In this document: positions 6,389 to 14,780 of the stretch, piece by piece | Position numbering within the stretch: the stretch's first letter is position 1 | How the letters are laid out: each line of letters starts with the position of its first letter | Made by a program: the position numbers and the translations under genes | Assembly: GCF_017874715.1 (NCBI RefSeq) | Contig: NZ_JAGGLR010000018.1 | Span: 62,001 to 126,000 of the forward strand | Direction: 5' to 3' | From: Streptomyces iranensis | GTDB lineage: Bacteria > Actinomycetota > Actinomycetes > Streptomycetales > Streptomycetaceae | Length of the DNA stretch: 64,000 nt | Notes under the pieces: generated by a model | What the model was told of the DNA's origin: nothing | Seen by the model: the letters and a program-made list of their open reading frames with translations, nothing else | Databases searched by the model: none

Positions 6389-8200
6389 TCAGCCCGTGGC
6401 GTCGTAGTCCGGGCCGAGGAGGACCGTGATGTCCGCGTTGGCCGCGCCCTTGCCCTTCCGAACCGCCGACTCCGGCAGCCCGAGCGTCTTGGCGACCTCC
6501 TTGGCCTGGCCCGCCTGGGCGTTGTCCGCGTAGGTCACCCGCGAGGCCGACTGCGCATCGCCGCCCTCGGTGGCCGTGACGACCGTGAAGCCGCCGTTGA
6601 CCAGCGCCACCCGCGCGGCGCTCGACGCGTCCTTGGCGCCTCCGGCGTTGGTCACGCTGACCCGGGGCGCGGTGCTCTTGTCGGAGTTCTTGACCGTACC
6701 GCCCAGGATGTCCTTGACCACATGGTCGGTCGCCTGGCTGCTGAGCGTCCCGTCCGGCTGGACCGGCAGCATCGCGGTGTCGTACGCACCGCTCTTGGCC
6801 TGCCCGGCCAGCTTCGCCAGCGACGCGCCCAGCTGCTGCTCGGACAGCGACGGGTCGGGGATCTGGGCCAGCGACTCCACGGTGCTGGTGGCGCCCTTCG
6901 CATCGCTGGAGAGCTTCTTCAGGGCCGCGTGCATCACCTGCCCGAACCGCGCGAGCTGCTTGGACTGTGCCTCGCCGGGGGCGCGGTAGGTGGCGTACGC
7001 CACGGCCGCCTGGCCGCTCACGATCTGGTCCTTGCCTCGCTTGACCAGGGGATCCTCGCCCTTCTGGGGGCTGGGGACGGTCGCGTCGGTGTCGATGCCG
7101 ATCCCGCCGACCAGCTCTACGAGGTTCTCCAGATAGGGCGTGTCCAGCCGCCAGGTGCCCTGGATCCTCGACCCCAGCAGGGTACTCAGGGAGTCCCGGG
7201 TGGAGTCCGAGCCCTCGTCGGTCACGGACTTGCCGAGCGTGGTGGAGGCGCCGTCCTCGGTGGAGACGGCCAGCGAGTTCGGCAGCAGGACGGTGGTGCC
7301 CTTCCTGGTGGTCTCGTTGTCCACCAGGAGGGCCGTGGAGGTCCGGCCGCCCTTGGTCTCGCGCAGATGGACGACGATCACATCGCGCTTCTGCGGACCG
7401 CCCGCGGCCGCCTGGTCCTGAGCGTTGTCGGACAGCCCCGGGAGCTTGCCCGCGTGCCAGAGGTAACCGACCCCGCCCGCCGCGGCGAGGACCAGGACCA
7501 CGACGAGCGCGATGAGCCGGTTGCGGCCCTTACGGCGGCGTTCGTCACGGCGCTCGGAGCGGGTCTCGGCGAACTTCAGCCAGTCGATGACATCGTCGGA
7601 TTCCTCGTCCTGTTCCTCGACGAAGGAGAACTGCTCGGTGTGGTACTCCTCCTGATCGGCGCCCCCGGGACGCTTCCGCTCCGCGGACCGGGGCCCGGCG
7701 GAACGGGGCTCCCCGGCCGGAGGCGGTTCGGACCCGGGGCGCAGCTGCTCCGGGCTCAGCTCCTCGTAGGGGTTCGCCTCCGGGCTGGGCTCCTCGCGCT
7801 GCGGGGGGACGCTCGGGGCGGTGGCGGCCTCTGGGTAGCCGTAGCCGTAAGCCTGTGGTGGCTGTTGTTGGTACTGCTGTTGCTGTTGTTGGTACTGCTG
7901 CTGTTGTTGCTGCTGAACGTACGGGTCGTAGTTCTGCGTCCGGGACTGCTGCTGGGGCTGCTGGTGCTGGTGCTGCTGCGGCTGGCCGTAAGGGTCGTAC
8001 CCGTACCCGTCGTGTTGCTGCTGTTGCTGCTGTTGCTCCCCGTACTGCGCCTGCTGCTGCGCGTACGGGTCGTAACTCTGCTGCTGTTCCGCCTGCGGCT
8101 GGTAAACCGGACGCCCATAGGCGTCATAGCCGTAGATCTGCGGCTCCTGGCCATACGGGTCCTGTGCGTACGGGTCGTACGGATCCTGCCGGTCGTTCAC
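6389..8200 (-). CDS. LytR-CpsA-Psr (LCP) family wall-polymer transferase with Q/Y-rich cytoplasmic tail
   Basis: A 603-residue membrane protein. Residues 1-150 are extremely rich in Gln, Tyr, Pro and Gly (DPYAQ/YDPYG units and poly-Q runs of up to seven). After an acidic stretch, a single helix lies at about 228-248; the outside part holds an LCP-like domain (about 270-470, ending YRAPGEAQSKQLARFGQV) and a C-terminal LytR_C domain (about 505-600). LCP enzymes attach undecaprenyl-linked polymers to peptidoglycan. GTG at 8200 follows AGGGGT. Its place beside nadD matches S. coelicolor SCO2578, which I recall being named PdtA for polydiglycosylphosphate transfer. The usual early catalytic RSDT segment is not obvious, so the domain is divergent. 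Confidence 0.82.
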   Translation of the reverse strand: MNDRQDPYDPYAQDPYGQEPQIYGYDAYGRPVYQPQAEQQQSYDPYAQQQAQYGEQQQQQQQHDGYGYDPYGQPQQHQHQQPQQQSRTQNYDPYVQQQQQQQYQQQQQQYQQQPPQAYGYGYPEAATAPSVPPQREEPSPEANPYEELSPEQLRPGSEPPPAGEPRSAGPRSAERKRPGGADQEEYHTEQFSFVEEQDEESDDVIDWLKFAETRSERRDERRRKGRNRLIALVVVLVLAAAGGVGYLWHAGKLPGLSDNAQDQAAAGGPQKRDVIVVHLRETKGGRTSTALLVDNETTRKGTTVLLPNSLAVSTEDGASTTLGKSVTDEGSDSTRDSLSTLLGSRIQGTWRLDTPYLENLVELVGGIGIDTDATVPSPQKGEDPLVKRGKDQIVSGQAAVAYATYRAPGEAQSKQLARFGQVMHAALKKLSSDAKGATSTVESLAQIPDPSLSEQQLGASLAKLAGQAKSGAYDTAMLPVQPDGTLSSQATDHVVKDILGGTVKNSDKSTAPRVSVTNAGGAKDASSAARVALVNGGFTVVTATEGGDAQSASRVTYADNAQAGQAKEVAKTLGLPESAVRKGKGAANADITVLLGPDYDATG

Positions 8201-8210
8201 CGGTACCCCT

Positions 8211-8822
8211 TCAGCAGTCGTGCCGGTACAGCTCGCGCTTGTCGATGTAGCGCACCACGCCGTCCGGCACCAGGTACCAGACGGGGTCGCCATGAGCGAC
8301 CCGCGCCCGGCAGTCCGATGACGAGATCGCCAGAGCCGGGACCTCCACCAGCGACACCCCGCCCTCCGGCAGCCCCGGGTCGGCCAGTATGTGCCCGGGT
8401 CTGGTCACCCCGATGAAGTGGGCCAGCGAGAAGAGCTCTTCGGCGTCGCGCCAGGTGAGGATCTGGTTGAGTGCGTCGGCCCCGGTGATGAAGAACAGAT
8501 CGGCGTCACCGTTGAGCGCGCGCAGTTCCCGGAGCGTGTCGGTGGTGTAGGTGGGCCCGCCGCGGTCGATGTCGATACGGCTGACCGAGAACTGCGGGTT
8601 CGAGGCGGTCGCGATGACCGTCATCAGATAGCGGTCCTCGGCCGGGGAGACCTTCTTGTGACTCTTCTGCCAGGGCTGCCCGGTCGGCACGAACACCACC
8701 TCGTCGAGGTGGAACTGCGAGGCCACCTCGCTCGCCGCGACCAGGTGGCCGTGGTGGACCGGGTCGAAGGTCCCGCCCATCACACCCAGTCGCCGCTTGC
8801 CGGACCCTTTCTGCTCTTCCAT
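8211..8822 (-). CDS. nadD: Nicotinate-nucleotide adenylyltransferase
   Basis: Converts nicotinate mononucleotide and ATP to deamido-NAD in NAD synthesis. The 203-residue protein carries the nucleotidyltransferase signature GVMGGTFDPVHHGHLVAA, the NadD sequences PTGQPWQKSHKKVSPAEDR, and ISSSDCRARVAHG near the C-terminus (the ISSTxIR region). ATG at 8822 gives MEEQKGSGKRRLG; upstream in-frame codons are non-coding. It ends 10 bases before the LCP gene, so these are co-transcribed, with rsfS further on. Confidence 0.96.
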   Translation of the reverse strand: MEEQKGSGKRRLGVMGGTFDPVHHGHLVAASEVASQFHLDEVVFVPTGQPWQKSHKKVSPAEDRYLMTVIATASNPQFSVSRIDIDRGGPTYTTDTLRELRALNGDADLFFITGADALNQILTWRDAEELFSLAHFIGVTRPGHILADPGLPEGGVSLVEVPALAISSSDCRARVAHGDPVWYLVPDGVVRYIDKRELYRHDC

Positions 8823-8881
8823 GCGTGCAGACCCTACTGGGCCCGGCCCGGAGCCGGGGCCCATAGGGGCAATCGCCCAGG

Positions 8882-9049
8882 TCAGCGGTCCCGATTGAAG
8901 CGCGTGGTGATCCACAGCAGCAGGAAGAGGATCACCAGGGCCGCACCGCCGGTCATGAAGGGGCTGATGCTCGGGTGGGTGTCGGTGTGCTCACCGCCCT
9001 CGGACGCGAGCGTGGTCAGGGCGGCATGTGCGGTGCTGAAAGCGGTCAT
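8882..9049 (-). CDS. Small single-pass membrane protein (55 aa)
   Basis: A frame too short for the usual length cutoff: 55 residues, MTAFSTAHAAL...MTGGAALVILFLLLWITTRFNRDR. It has an extracytoplasmic-type N-terminal half with a HTDTHPS segment, one hydrophobic helix at about residues 35-49 and a short basic tail. It lies 59 bases upstream of nadD on the same strand and is followed upstream by another tiny membrane protein of similar design. Coding is supported by the helix plus positive-inside tail and by its position. No function is known to me. Confidence 0.65.
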   Translation of the reverse strand: MTAFSTAHAALTTLASEGGEHTDTHPSISPFMTGGAALVILFLLLWITTRFNRDR

Positions 9050-9156
9050 CGCGGCAGTACCTATCCGGGTCTAGGCGTCACAACACGTCGGCCACATCGT
9101 ATGCGAGGCGGTTTTCGGTCCCGATGTCCGTCCTGCTGGTGGCAGCCCCGCACGTA

Positions 9157-9236
9157 TCAGTCCTGCTTGTATCAGTCCTGCTTGTATCAGTCCTGCTTGT
9201 ATCCGTCCTGCTGGTAACCGCTCAGTCCTGCTTGTA
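9157..9236. repeat. 15-bp tandem repeats built from a gene's last codons and stop
   Basis: Forward units TCAGTCCTGCTTGTA occur exactly at 9157-9171, 9172-9186 and 9187-9201, a diverged unit at 9202-9216, then five bases, and the same 15-mer again at 9222-9236. On the minus strand the unit is TAC-AAG-CAG-GAC-TGA, that is the last four residues (YKQD) and the stop of the 50-residue protein at 9222-9374. The array therefore consists of duplicated copies of the gene's 3' end, each with its own stop. Confidence 0.9.
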
Positions 9237-9374
9237 ACCGCGCAGCAGGAACCAGGCGAGCAGAGCGGCGCCCACCACGCCGACCACGATGACGATGCGC
9301 AGCAGCGCTCCCGGGCCGTCGTTGCTGTGGGAGGTGGCGGCGAGGGCTTCGGTGAGGCCAGTCATTTCGGGCAT
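9222..9374 (-). CDS. Small single-pass membrane protein (50 aa)
   Basis: MPEMTGLTEALAATSHSN at the N-terminus, then one helix at about residues 24-44 (ALLRIVIVVGVVGAALLAWFLL) and the tail RGYKQD. ATG at 9374, or an internal ATG three codons later. The layout, with a polar N-terminus, single helix and short tail, mirrors the 55-residue protein at 8882-9049, so the two may be related in role. Its final codons and stop are repeated in tandem downstream (9157-9236). It is divergent from the M48 protease. Confidence 0.6.
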   Translation of the reverse strand: MPEMTGLTEALAATSHSNDGPGALLRIVIVVGVVGAALLAWFLLRGYKQD

Positions 9375-9477
9375 GTCTCCACGCTAACCCCCAGGCGCTC
9401 AGGGCCTAGGCTGGGGGCCGCCGGACGAGGGGCCCGGACCGGGCGCCCCGTCGAGCGGGCAATCACGAGGGGGCGAT

Positions 9478-10731
9478 ATGAGCGACAGCCACGAGACCGG
9501 TGGTGGAAACGGGACGGGAGACGCCCGGGAGCATGTGCCCGGCCGGGAGCGGCGGCGGTTCCCCGGGATCTCCTCACGGGCGTACGAACATCCGGCGGAC
9601 CGCTCCGCGCTGGTCGCGCTGCGCAAGCTGACCGGCTTCGACACCGTCTTCAAGGCGATGAGCGGTCTGCTGCCCGAGCGAAGCCTGCGGCTGCTCTATC
9701 TGTCCGACTCGGTGCGGGTCAGCGAGCGGCAGTTCACCCATCTCCACGACATGCTGCGGGACGCCTGCTACATCCTGGACCTGGAGCGGGTCCCGGCCAT
9801 GTACGTCACCCAGAACCCGCAGCCGACCGCGATGTGCATCGGCATGGACGCGCCGATCATCGTGGTCTCCACCGGTCTGGTCGAGCTGCTCGACGAGGAG
9901 GAGATGCGGGCGGTCATCGGCCATGAGGTGGGCCATGCGCTGTCGGGGCACTCGGTCTACCGGACGATACTGCTCTTCCTCACCAGTCTCGCCATGAAGG
10001 TCGCCTGGATTCCGCTCGGCAATGTGGCGGTGCTGGCGCTGGTCACGGCGCTGCGCGAGTGGTTCCGCAAGTCGGAGCTGTCGGCGGACCGGGCGGGGCT
10101 GCTGGTCGGGCAGGATCTGCGGGCCTCGATGCGCGGGCTGATGAAGCTCGCGGGCGGCCACCACCTCCATGAGATGAACGTGGACGCCTTCCTGGAGCAG
10201 GCGGAGGAGTACGAGTCGAGCGGCGATCTGCGGGACTCCGTCCTCAAGATCATGAACATGCTGCCGCGCAGCCATCCGTTCACCACCGTGCGCGCCGCCG
10301 AGCTCAAGAAGTGGGCCGCGACCCGCGACTACCAGCGGCTCATGGACGGCCACTACCCGCGCCGCGACGAGGACCGGGACACCTCGGTCGGCGACTCGTT
10401 CCGGGAGTCCGCGAGCCACTACGCGGAGTCGGTCCGCAACAGCAAGGACCCGCTGTTCGCCTTCGTCAGGGACGTGGCGGGCGGCGCCGGGGACCTGGGC
10501 AGCAAACTGCGCGACCGGTTCACGGGTGGCGCGGGCAGGCACGGTGAGACCGCCGAGGAGGGCACGCCGCCCCGGGAGGAGCCCCGTGACGAGCCCCCGG
10601 GCGAGGCCGAGGGCGGGCCTCAGGGCGGGGCTCAGGACGCGGCTGAGGACCAGCGCCCCGGAGACGGGCCGGAGGAGCGACCGGGGAACGAGGGGAACGA
10701 GGGGCCCGGGGACACCCCGCCGCAGCGCTGA
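9478..10731 (+). CDS. M48-family zinc metalloprotease
   Basis: A 417-residue peptidase of the HtpX/Ste24 superfamily. The zinc motif HEVGH is at residues 149-153 (VIGHEVGHALSGH) with the third ligand in KSELSADRAGLL near residue 200. Two hydrophobic stretches around 158-190 suggest membrane association, with the catalytic site facing the cytoplasm as in HtpX. The C-terminal 110 residues are acidic, Pro/Gly/Glu-rich and disordered (repeated PGE/EGG/RPGD), unlike the family core. ATG at 9478 follows GAGGGGG at good distance. It is divergent from the small membrane proteins and convergent, 18 bases apart, with the next gene. Confidence 0.93.
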   Translation: MSDSHETGGGNGTGDAREHVPGRERRRFPGISSRAYEHPADRSALVALRKLTGFDTVFKAMSGLLPERSLRLLYLSDSVRVSERQFTHLHDMLRDACYILDLERVPAMYVTQNPQPTAMCIGMDAPIIVVSTGLVELLDEEEMRAVIGHEVGHALSGHSVYRTILLFLTSLAMKVAWIPLGNVAVLALVTALREWFRKSELSADRAGLLVGQDLRASMRGLMKLAGGHHLHEMNVDAFLEQAEEYESSGDLRDSVLKIMNMLPRSHPFTTVRAAELKKWAATRDYQRLMDGHYPRRDEDRDTSVGDSFRESASHYAESVRNSKDPLFAFVRDVAGGAGDLGSKLRDRFTGGAGRHGETAEEGTPPREEPRDEPPGEAEGGPQGGAQDAAEDQRPGDGPEERPGNEGNEGPGDTPPQR

Positions 10732-10749
10732 GACGGCCCCTGACGGCCC

Positions 10750-11832
10750 TCAGGACCGCCCGTCGACGGCGGGCTGGGTCCCGGGGGCCATGACGCCGCA
10801 CAGCGAGACCGTGGTCCGGCCCGTCGTGTACGGGTCGGTGCCCGTCGGGGCGTCGCCCTTGGCGCTCTGACCGGCGAGCATCGGCCGCAGATAGCCGGCG
10901 GCGTTCGCGGCGCAGGCCTGCGGGCCCGCCAGCGCGGTGCTCTGCACCAGCTCCAGATGGTGGTCGCGCAGATCGTCCCGGTCGAAGCGGAACCGCGTCT
11001 CACGGCGCACGGTGAACAGCGAGGCATGGTCCGGTCCGCGCTCATGGGCCGGCTGGAGCGCGTAGACGAAGACGTGGTCGGCGGCGACCTCCAGGGTCGC
11101 GGCGCTGCGTTCGATGACCGTAAGGGTGCCGCGGACCCGCACCGGAGTGTCGGCCAGGGTCACCTCGGCCGGGTTGAAGCGGTTCAGCCAGCCGGTGGCC
11201 GCATGCCGTCCGTCGTCGACCGGGTGTTCGAAGCTCTGGTCGAACTGGGCCTGCTGGGCGGGATCCAGCAGCAGCCTTACGGCCTGCACCGGGCCGCCGG
11301 TGAGCACACCCGGGTCGATGGCGGACCTGACCAGGTAGTCCTTGGCGGTGGTGAGCGCCGTCATCACCTGGCTCTCGGAGAAGCTCTGGGTGCGGCGGGC
11401 GCCGGGCACGGTGACCCCTTCGGCGCCGGTGCGGAACTCGGCGGCCGGGCTGTTGCGGAACAGCCGGTCCGGCGGCCCTCCGGGCACCTCACCGCGCGGC
11501 GCGAGCGGCACCACGCTGCTGTGCAGTGGCTCCACGGTCTGCGGCTGCGGCGTCTGGTACGGGTGGCGCACCCCCATGTAGACGGCCGCCGCGAAGGCGA
11601 TGGCGATCAGCAGGACGAGCGCGACGGCCTGGCGCGACGCCCCGGCCCTGGCCCAGGCGTGCCGACTGCGCACCGCCCGTGCGTGCTCGCCCATGCGCTC
11701 GTCGGCGGAGAACTCCTGGAGCCGGGCAGCACGGACGAACGACTCGTCGAACACGACGGAGCGGTACTCGTCCTCACCACCTCCCGGGACGCCCTCGGGT
11801 GTCCCCTCGGGAGGGTCTCCACGCCCGGTCAT
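10750..11832 (-). CDS. Actinomycete membrane protein with VVFDE-FVR motif (360 aa)
   Basis: Unknown function. A 360-residue protein with an N-terminal cytoplasmic segment bearing YRSVVFDESFVRAA (about residues 23-36), one membrane helix at about 68-86, and a large outside domain without a family I can name; LTLADTPVRVRGTL-like beta-strand segments and a late Cys pair (QACAANA, SLCGVM) are visible. It shares the cytoplasmic motif and the general layout with the next gene upstream on the same strand (11949-12575). Proteins at this position beside proA in S. coelicolor have, as I recall, been found in interaction screens with the Mre spore-wall complex; I could not verify this. Confidence 0.75.
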   Translation of the reverse strand: MTGRGDPPEGTPEGVPGGGEDEYRSVVFDESFVRAARLQEFSADERMGEHARAVRSRHAWARAGASRQAVALVLLIAIAFAAAVYMGVRHPYQTPQPQTVEPLHSSVVPLAPRGEVPGGPPDRLFRNSPAAEFRTGAEGVTVPGARRTQSFSESQVMTALTTAKDYLVRSAIDPGVLTGGPVQAVRLLLDPAQQAQFDQSFEHPVDDGRHAATGWLNRFNPAEVTLADTPVRVRGTLTVIERSAATLEVAADHVFVYALQPAHERGPDHASLFTVRRETRFRFDRDDLRDHHLELVQSTALAGPQACAANAAGYLRPMLAGQSAKGDAPTGTDPYTTGRTTVSLCGVMAPGTQPAVDGRS

Positions 11833-11948
11833 ATCTCAAGAGTAGGTCGCCAGGGGCGACGGTAAACGCGGTGGTACTCCACAACTTGGGAGGCGAGTGC
11901 GGAGGAAACGTCCCATAGGCCGCGACGTGCTAGCGAGGTGCGAGGACG

Positions 11949-12575
11949 TCACCGCGACGGTGGTACGGCGGAGGCGGTCGGGCCCTTGGCCCCGGTCGGC
12001 TCCGGGGCCGACTCCGACCCCGAGGGCTCCAGGCGCGGCTGCCCCGCGGGCGAGCCGTCGACACCGCTGGTGGCGGGTGGCGGGGCGGGGTCCTGGCGGT
12101 TGCCCGAGGCGCCCCGGTAGACCGCCGTGAAGGCCAGGGCGACCACCCCGATGCCCATCAGGACGGCCAGCAGCCAGGCCACCGGGCGATGCCAGCGGGC
12201 ATGGCCGCGGTAAGGGCGCCCCGCGCTGCCGTAGCGCCCATAAGGGCCGTAGGCGTCGTCCCCGTCCCGTCCGGGGCCGAAGCGCCCGTCGGGGTCGTCC
12301 GCGCCGTAGAAGTCGGCCTCCGCCCCGTACCCGTCCTCGAAGAGCTCGTCCTCGGGCGGGACACCGGCCCTGCGGCGCCGCGACGCCTCGGCCTCGGCAC
12401 GGGCCTCGGCGGCGGCCAGCATCCGCTCGATGGCGGTGGGCTCATGGATCGGGGCCGACCGTACGAAGTCCTCGTCGAAGACCACGGCGGCGAACTCGTC
12501 GTTCGTCTCGCCGTGGCTGCGGTCGTCGGGCTCGTCGCCGTCCGGGAACGGCTTGCCCCCCACGTCGTCCGGCAC
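11949..12575 (-). CDS. Actinomycete membrane protein with VVFDE-FVR motif (about 208 aa)
   Basis: Unknown function. The cytoplasmic part holds FAAVVFDEDFVRSAPIHEP and ERMLAAAEARAEAEASRRRR, closely matching the motif in the 360-residue neighbour, then an acidic/Tyr-rich stretch (YGAEADFYGADD, YGPYGRYG), one helix at about residues 130-150 and a short Pro/Gly/Ser-rich outside tail. The start is uncertain: a GTG at 12575 lies six bases after TACTCT, suiting a leaderless transcript, while a TTG at 12602 would add nine residues. The gene is followed by its paralogue-like partner after 116 bases. Confidence 0.7.
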   Translation of the reverse strand: MPDDVGGKPFPDGDEPDDRSHGETNDEFAAVVFDEDFVRSAPIHEPTAIERMLAAAEARAEAEASRRRRAGVPPEDELFEDGYGAEADFYGADDPDGRFGPGRDGDDAYGPYGRYGSAGRPYRGHARWHRPVAWLLAVLMGIGVVALAFTAVYRGASGNRQDPAPPPATSGVDGSPAGQPRLEPSGSESAPEPTGAKGPTASAVPPSR

Positions 12576-12681
12576 CCATTCAGAGTAGACCGGACGGGTC
12601 AATTTGGGCAGGGTGAAATGGTATTCGGGGGAAGATCCACCCCAGCGGCGCCGGAAATCGACTATCCCCCGAACGGGTGAC

Positions 12682-13980
12682 TCAGCGGGTGTGGCCGTCG
12701 CCGGTGACGATGTACTTCGTCGAGGTCAGCTCGGGCAGCGCCATGGGCCCCCGGGCGTGCAGCTTCTGGGTGGAGATGCCGATCTCGGCGCCGAAGCCGA
12801 ACTGCCCGCCGTCGGTGAACCGCGTGGAGGCGTTCACGGCGACCGTGGTGGAGTCCACGAGCTGGGTGAAGCGGCGGGCGGCCTGCTGGGACGTCGTGAC
12901 GATGGCCTCGGTGTGCCCGGAGGACCACAGGCGGATGTGGCTCACCGCGGCCTCCAGGGAGTCCACCACGCCCGCCGCGATGTCGTACGAGAGGTACTCG
13001 GTCTCCCAGTCATCGACCACCGCCGGGACCATCGTGGCCTTGGAGCCCTCCGCGAACGCCATGACCCGCTCGTCCGCGTGGACCGTGACCCCGGCCTCGG
13101 CGAGCGCGTCCAGGGCGCGGGGCAGGAACCGGGCGGCGATGTCCTGGTGCACCAGCAGCGTCTCCGCCGCGTTGCACACGCTCGGCCGCTGGGCCTTGGA
13201 GTTCACCAGGATCTCGACGGCCATGTCGAGGTCGGCTTCGGCGTCCACGTACACATGGCAGTTGCCGGTGCCGGTCTCGATGACGGGGACCGTGGACTCC
13301 TCCACGACCGTACGGATGAGGGACGCGCCGCCGCGCGGGATCAGCACGTCCACCAGGCCGCGGGCGCGCATCAGCTCACGCACCGACTCCCGGCTCTCGC
13401 CCGGCACCAGCTGCACCGCGTCCGCCGGCAGCCCCGCCCCGCCGACGGCGTCGCGCAGGACCTTCACCAGCGCGGCGTTGGAGTGGGACGCCGACGAGGA
13501 GCCACGCAGCAGCACCGCGTTGCCCGACTTCAGGCAGAGCGCCGCGGCGTCCACCGTCACATTCGGCCGGGCCTCGTAGATGATCCCGACGACGCCGAGC
13601 GGAACGCGCACCTGGCGCAGGTCGATCCCGTTGGGCAGTGTGGAGCCGCGCACCACCTCGCCGACCGGGTCGGGCAGCGCGATCACGTCGCGGACATCGG
13701 AGGCGATGGCCCGCACCCGCTCGGGGGTGAGCGTCAGCCGGTCCACGATGGCGTCGCTGGTGCCGGCCTCGCGGGCTCGCTCCACATCGGCCGCGTTGGC
13801 CTCCACGATCTCCTTGGTGCGCACCTCCAGGGCGTCGGCCATCGCGAGCAGCGCGTCGTCCTTGACGGCGCGCGGCAGTGGCGCGAGATCGGCGGCCGCG
13901 ACCTGGGCCCGGTAGGCGGTCTGGAGGACCGGGGACTTCGGCCAGGGGTCGGTGAGCGGCGACGTGGGTGCGCTGGTCAT
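12682..13980 (-). CDS. proA: Gamma-glutamyl phosphate reductase
   Basis: Second step of proline synthesis: reduces glutamyl-5-phosphate to the semialdehyde with NADPH. The 432-residue protein carries PLGVVGIIYEARPNVTVDAA, the catalytic cysteine in PSVCNAAETLLVHQ and the C-terminal GFGAEIGISTQKLHARGPM, all typical of ProA. ATG at 13980 (MTSAPTSPLTDPW) is used; a longer frame upstream crosses the divergent shadow of other genes. It is downstream of a conserved unknown and of proB on the same strand, the usual actinomycete proB-x-proA order. Confidence 0.97.
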   Translation of the reverse strand: MTSAPTSPLTDPWPKSPVLQTAYRAQVAAADLAPLPRAVKDDALLAMADALEVRTKEIVEANAADVERAREAGTSDAIVDRLTLTPERVRAIASDVRDVIALPDPVGEVVRGSTLPNGIDLRQVRVPLGVVGIIYEARPNVTVDAAALCLKSGNAVLLRGSSSASHSNAALVKVLRDAVGGAGLPADAVQLVPGESRESVRELMRARGLVDVLIPRGGASLIRTVVEESTVPVIETGTGNCHVYVDAEADLDMAVEILVNSKAQRPSVCNAAETLLVHQDIAARFLPRALDALAEAGVTVHADERVMAFAEGSKATMVPAVVDDWETEYLSYDIAAGVVDSLEAAVSHIRLWSSGHTEAIVTTSQQAARRFTQLVDSTTVAVNASTRFTDGGQFGFGAEIGISTQKLHARGPMALPELTSTKYIVTGDGHTR

Positions 13981-14071
13981 GTCCGAAGCGTACTGAGCCG
14001 GGAGCGGGGATCCACGCACTATTCCGCAGTTCGAGATGGCATTCTCACATCTCGGCGTCGCACATCCGTCC

Positions 14072-14533
14072 TCAGAACGGATGTACGCCCACCGGAGAGG
14101 CCGGTGGCGGCCCATACCCCTCCGCGACCCGGTGGTGATACGTATCACGGTCGATGACCTCGAGCCCCACGATCTCCCAGGGCGGCAGCTTGGCCGAGGC
14201 CCGGTGCTCGCCCCACAGCCGCAGCGCGACCGCCGCGGCGTCATGCAGATCACGGGCCTCTTCCCAGTAGCGGATCTCGGCGTGATCGTTGGCATAGCGG
14301 CTGGTCAGCAGGAACGGATGGTCATGGGCCAGCTGCTCGAGCGCCCTGCGGACCTCCGGCAGCGGCGCCTCGCTCCCCGAGACACTGAGGGTGATGTGCC
14401 ACAGCCGGGACGCCTCGCCACGCCCGGCATCGTGCGCCACGGCTTCGCCGACCCCGGCGTCACCCGCTCCGACACTGGTCAGCGTGCGCTCCGCCGCCCC
14501 TCTGGGCGACGCCCCCGGGCGCCCTCGTCTCAC
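14072..14533 (-). CDS. Conserved hypothetical protein between proB and proA
   Basis: A 153-residue cytosolic protein that I do not recognise. The core LWHITLSVSGSEAPLPEVRRALEQLAHDHPFLLTSRY and the following RLWGEHRASAKLPPWEIVGLEV suggest an alpha-beta sandwich rather like ferredoxin-like or ACT folds, but I see no catalytic motif. GTG at 14533 is chosen because AGGAGG lies six bases upstream, an excellent ribosome site; the longer frame further upstream has none. Its fixed place between the two proline genes suggests co-regulation; a regulatory role in proline synthesis is speculation. Confidence 0.75.
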   Translation of the reverse strand: MRRGRPGASPRGAAERTLTSVGAGDAGVGEAVAHDAGRGEASRLWHITLSVSGSEAPLPEVRRALEQLAHDHPFLLTSRYANDHAEIRYWEEARDLHDAAAVALRLWGEHRASAKLPPWEIVGLEVIDRDTYHHRVAEGYGPPPASPVGVHPF

Positions 14534-14780
14534 CGACGGCCTCCTGTAACTCGCTGCTCCGCTCACGCGCGGGCGGAGCATCTCGTGACGGTGCCATGGC
14601 CGCGGCCTTCCGCTCGGACTCCGCCGCGTCTCCCACAGCCGGCGCGCTGCCCCGCGCGACCCCGTTGAACAAAGTTGACCAGCCCACGCCCGCCCGCGGG
14701 GCGCTTTTGAGGTTTTTCGGAGGGGGGTTATTTTCCGGCGGCTCGGTCCGCCCCGAGGGCGCCCGTGCCGCCGGAGCGGC

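Noticed and set aside
9157..9236. CRISPR-like array
   Set aside because: Units are directly adjacent 15-mers without spacers and no cas genes are near.
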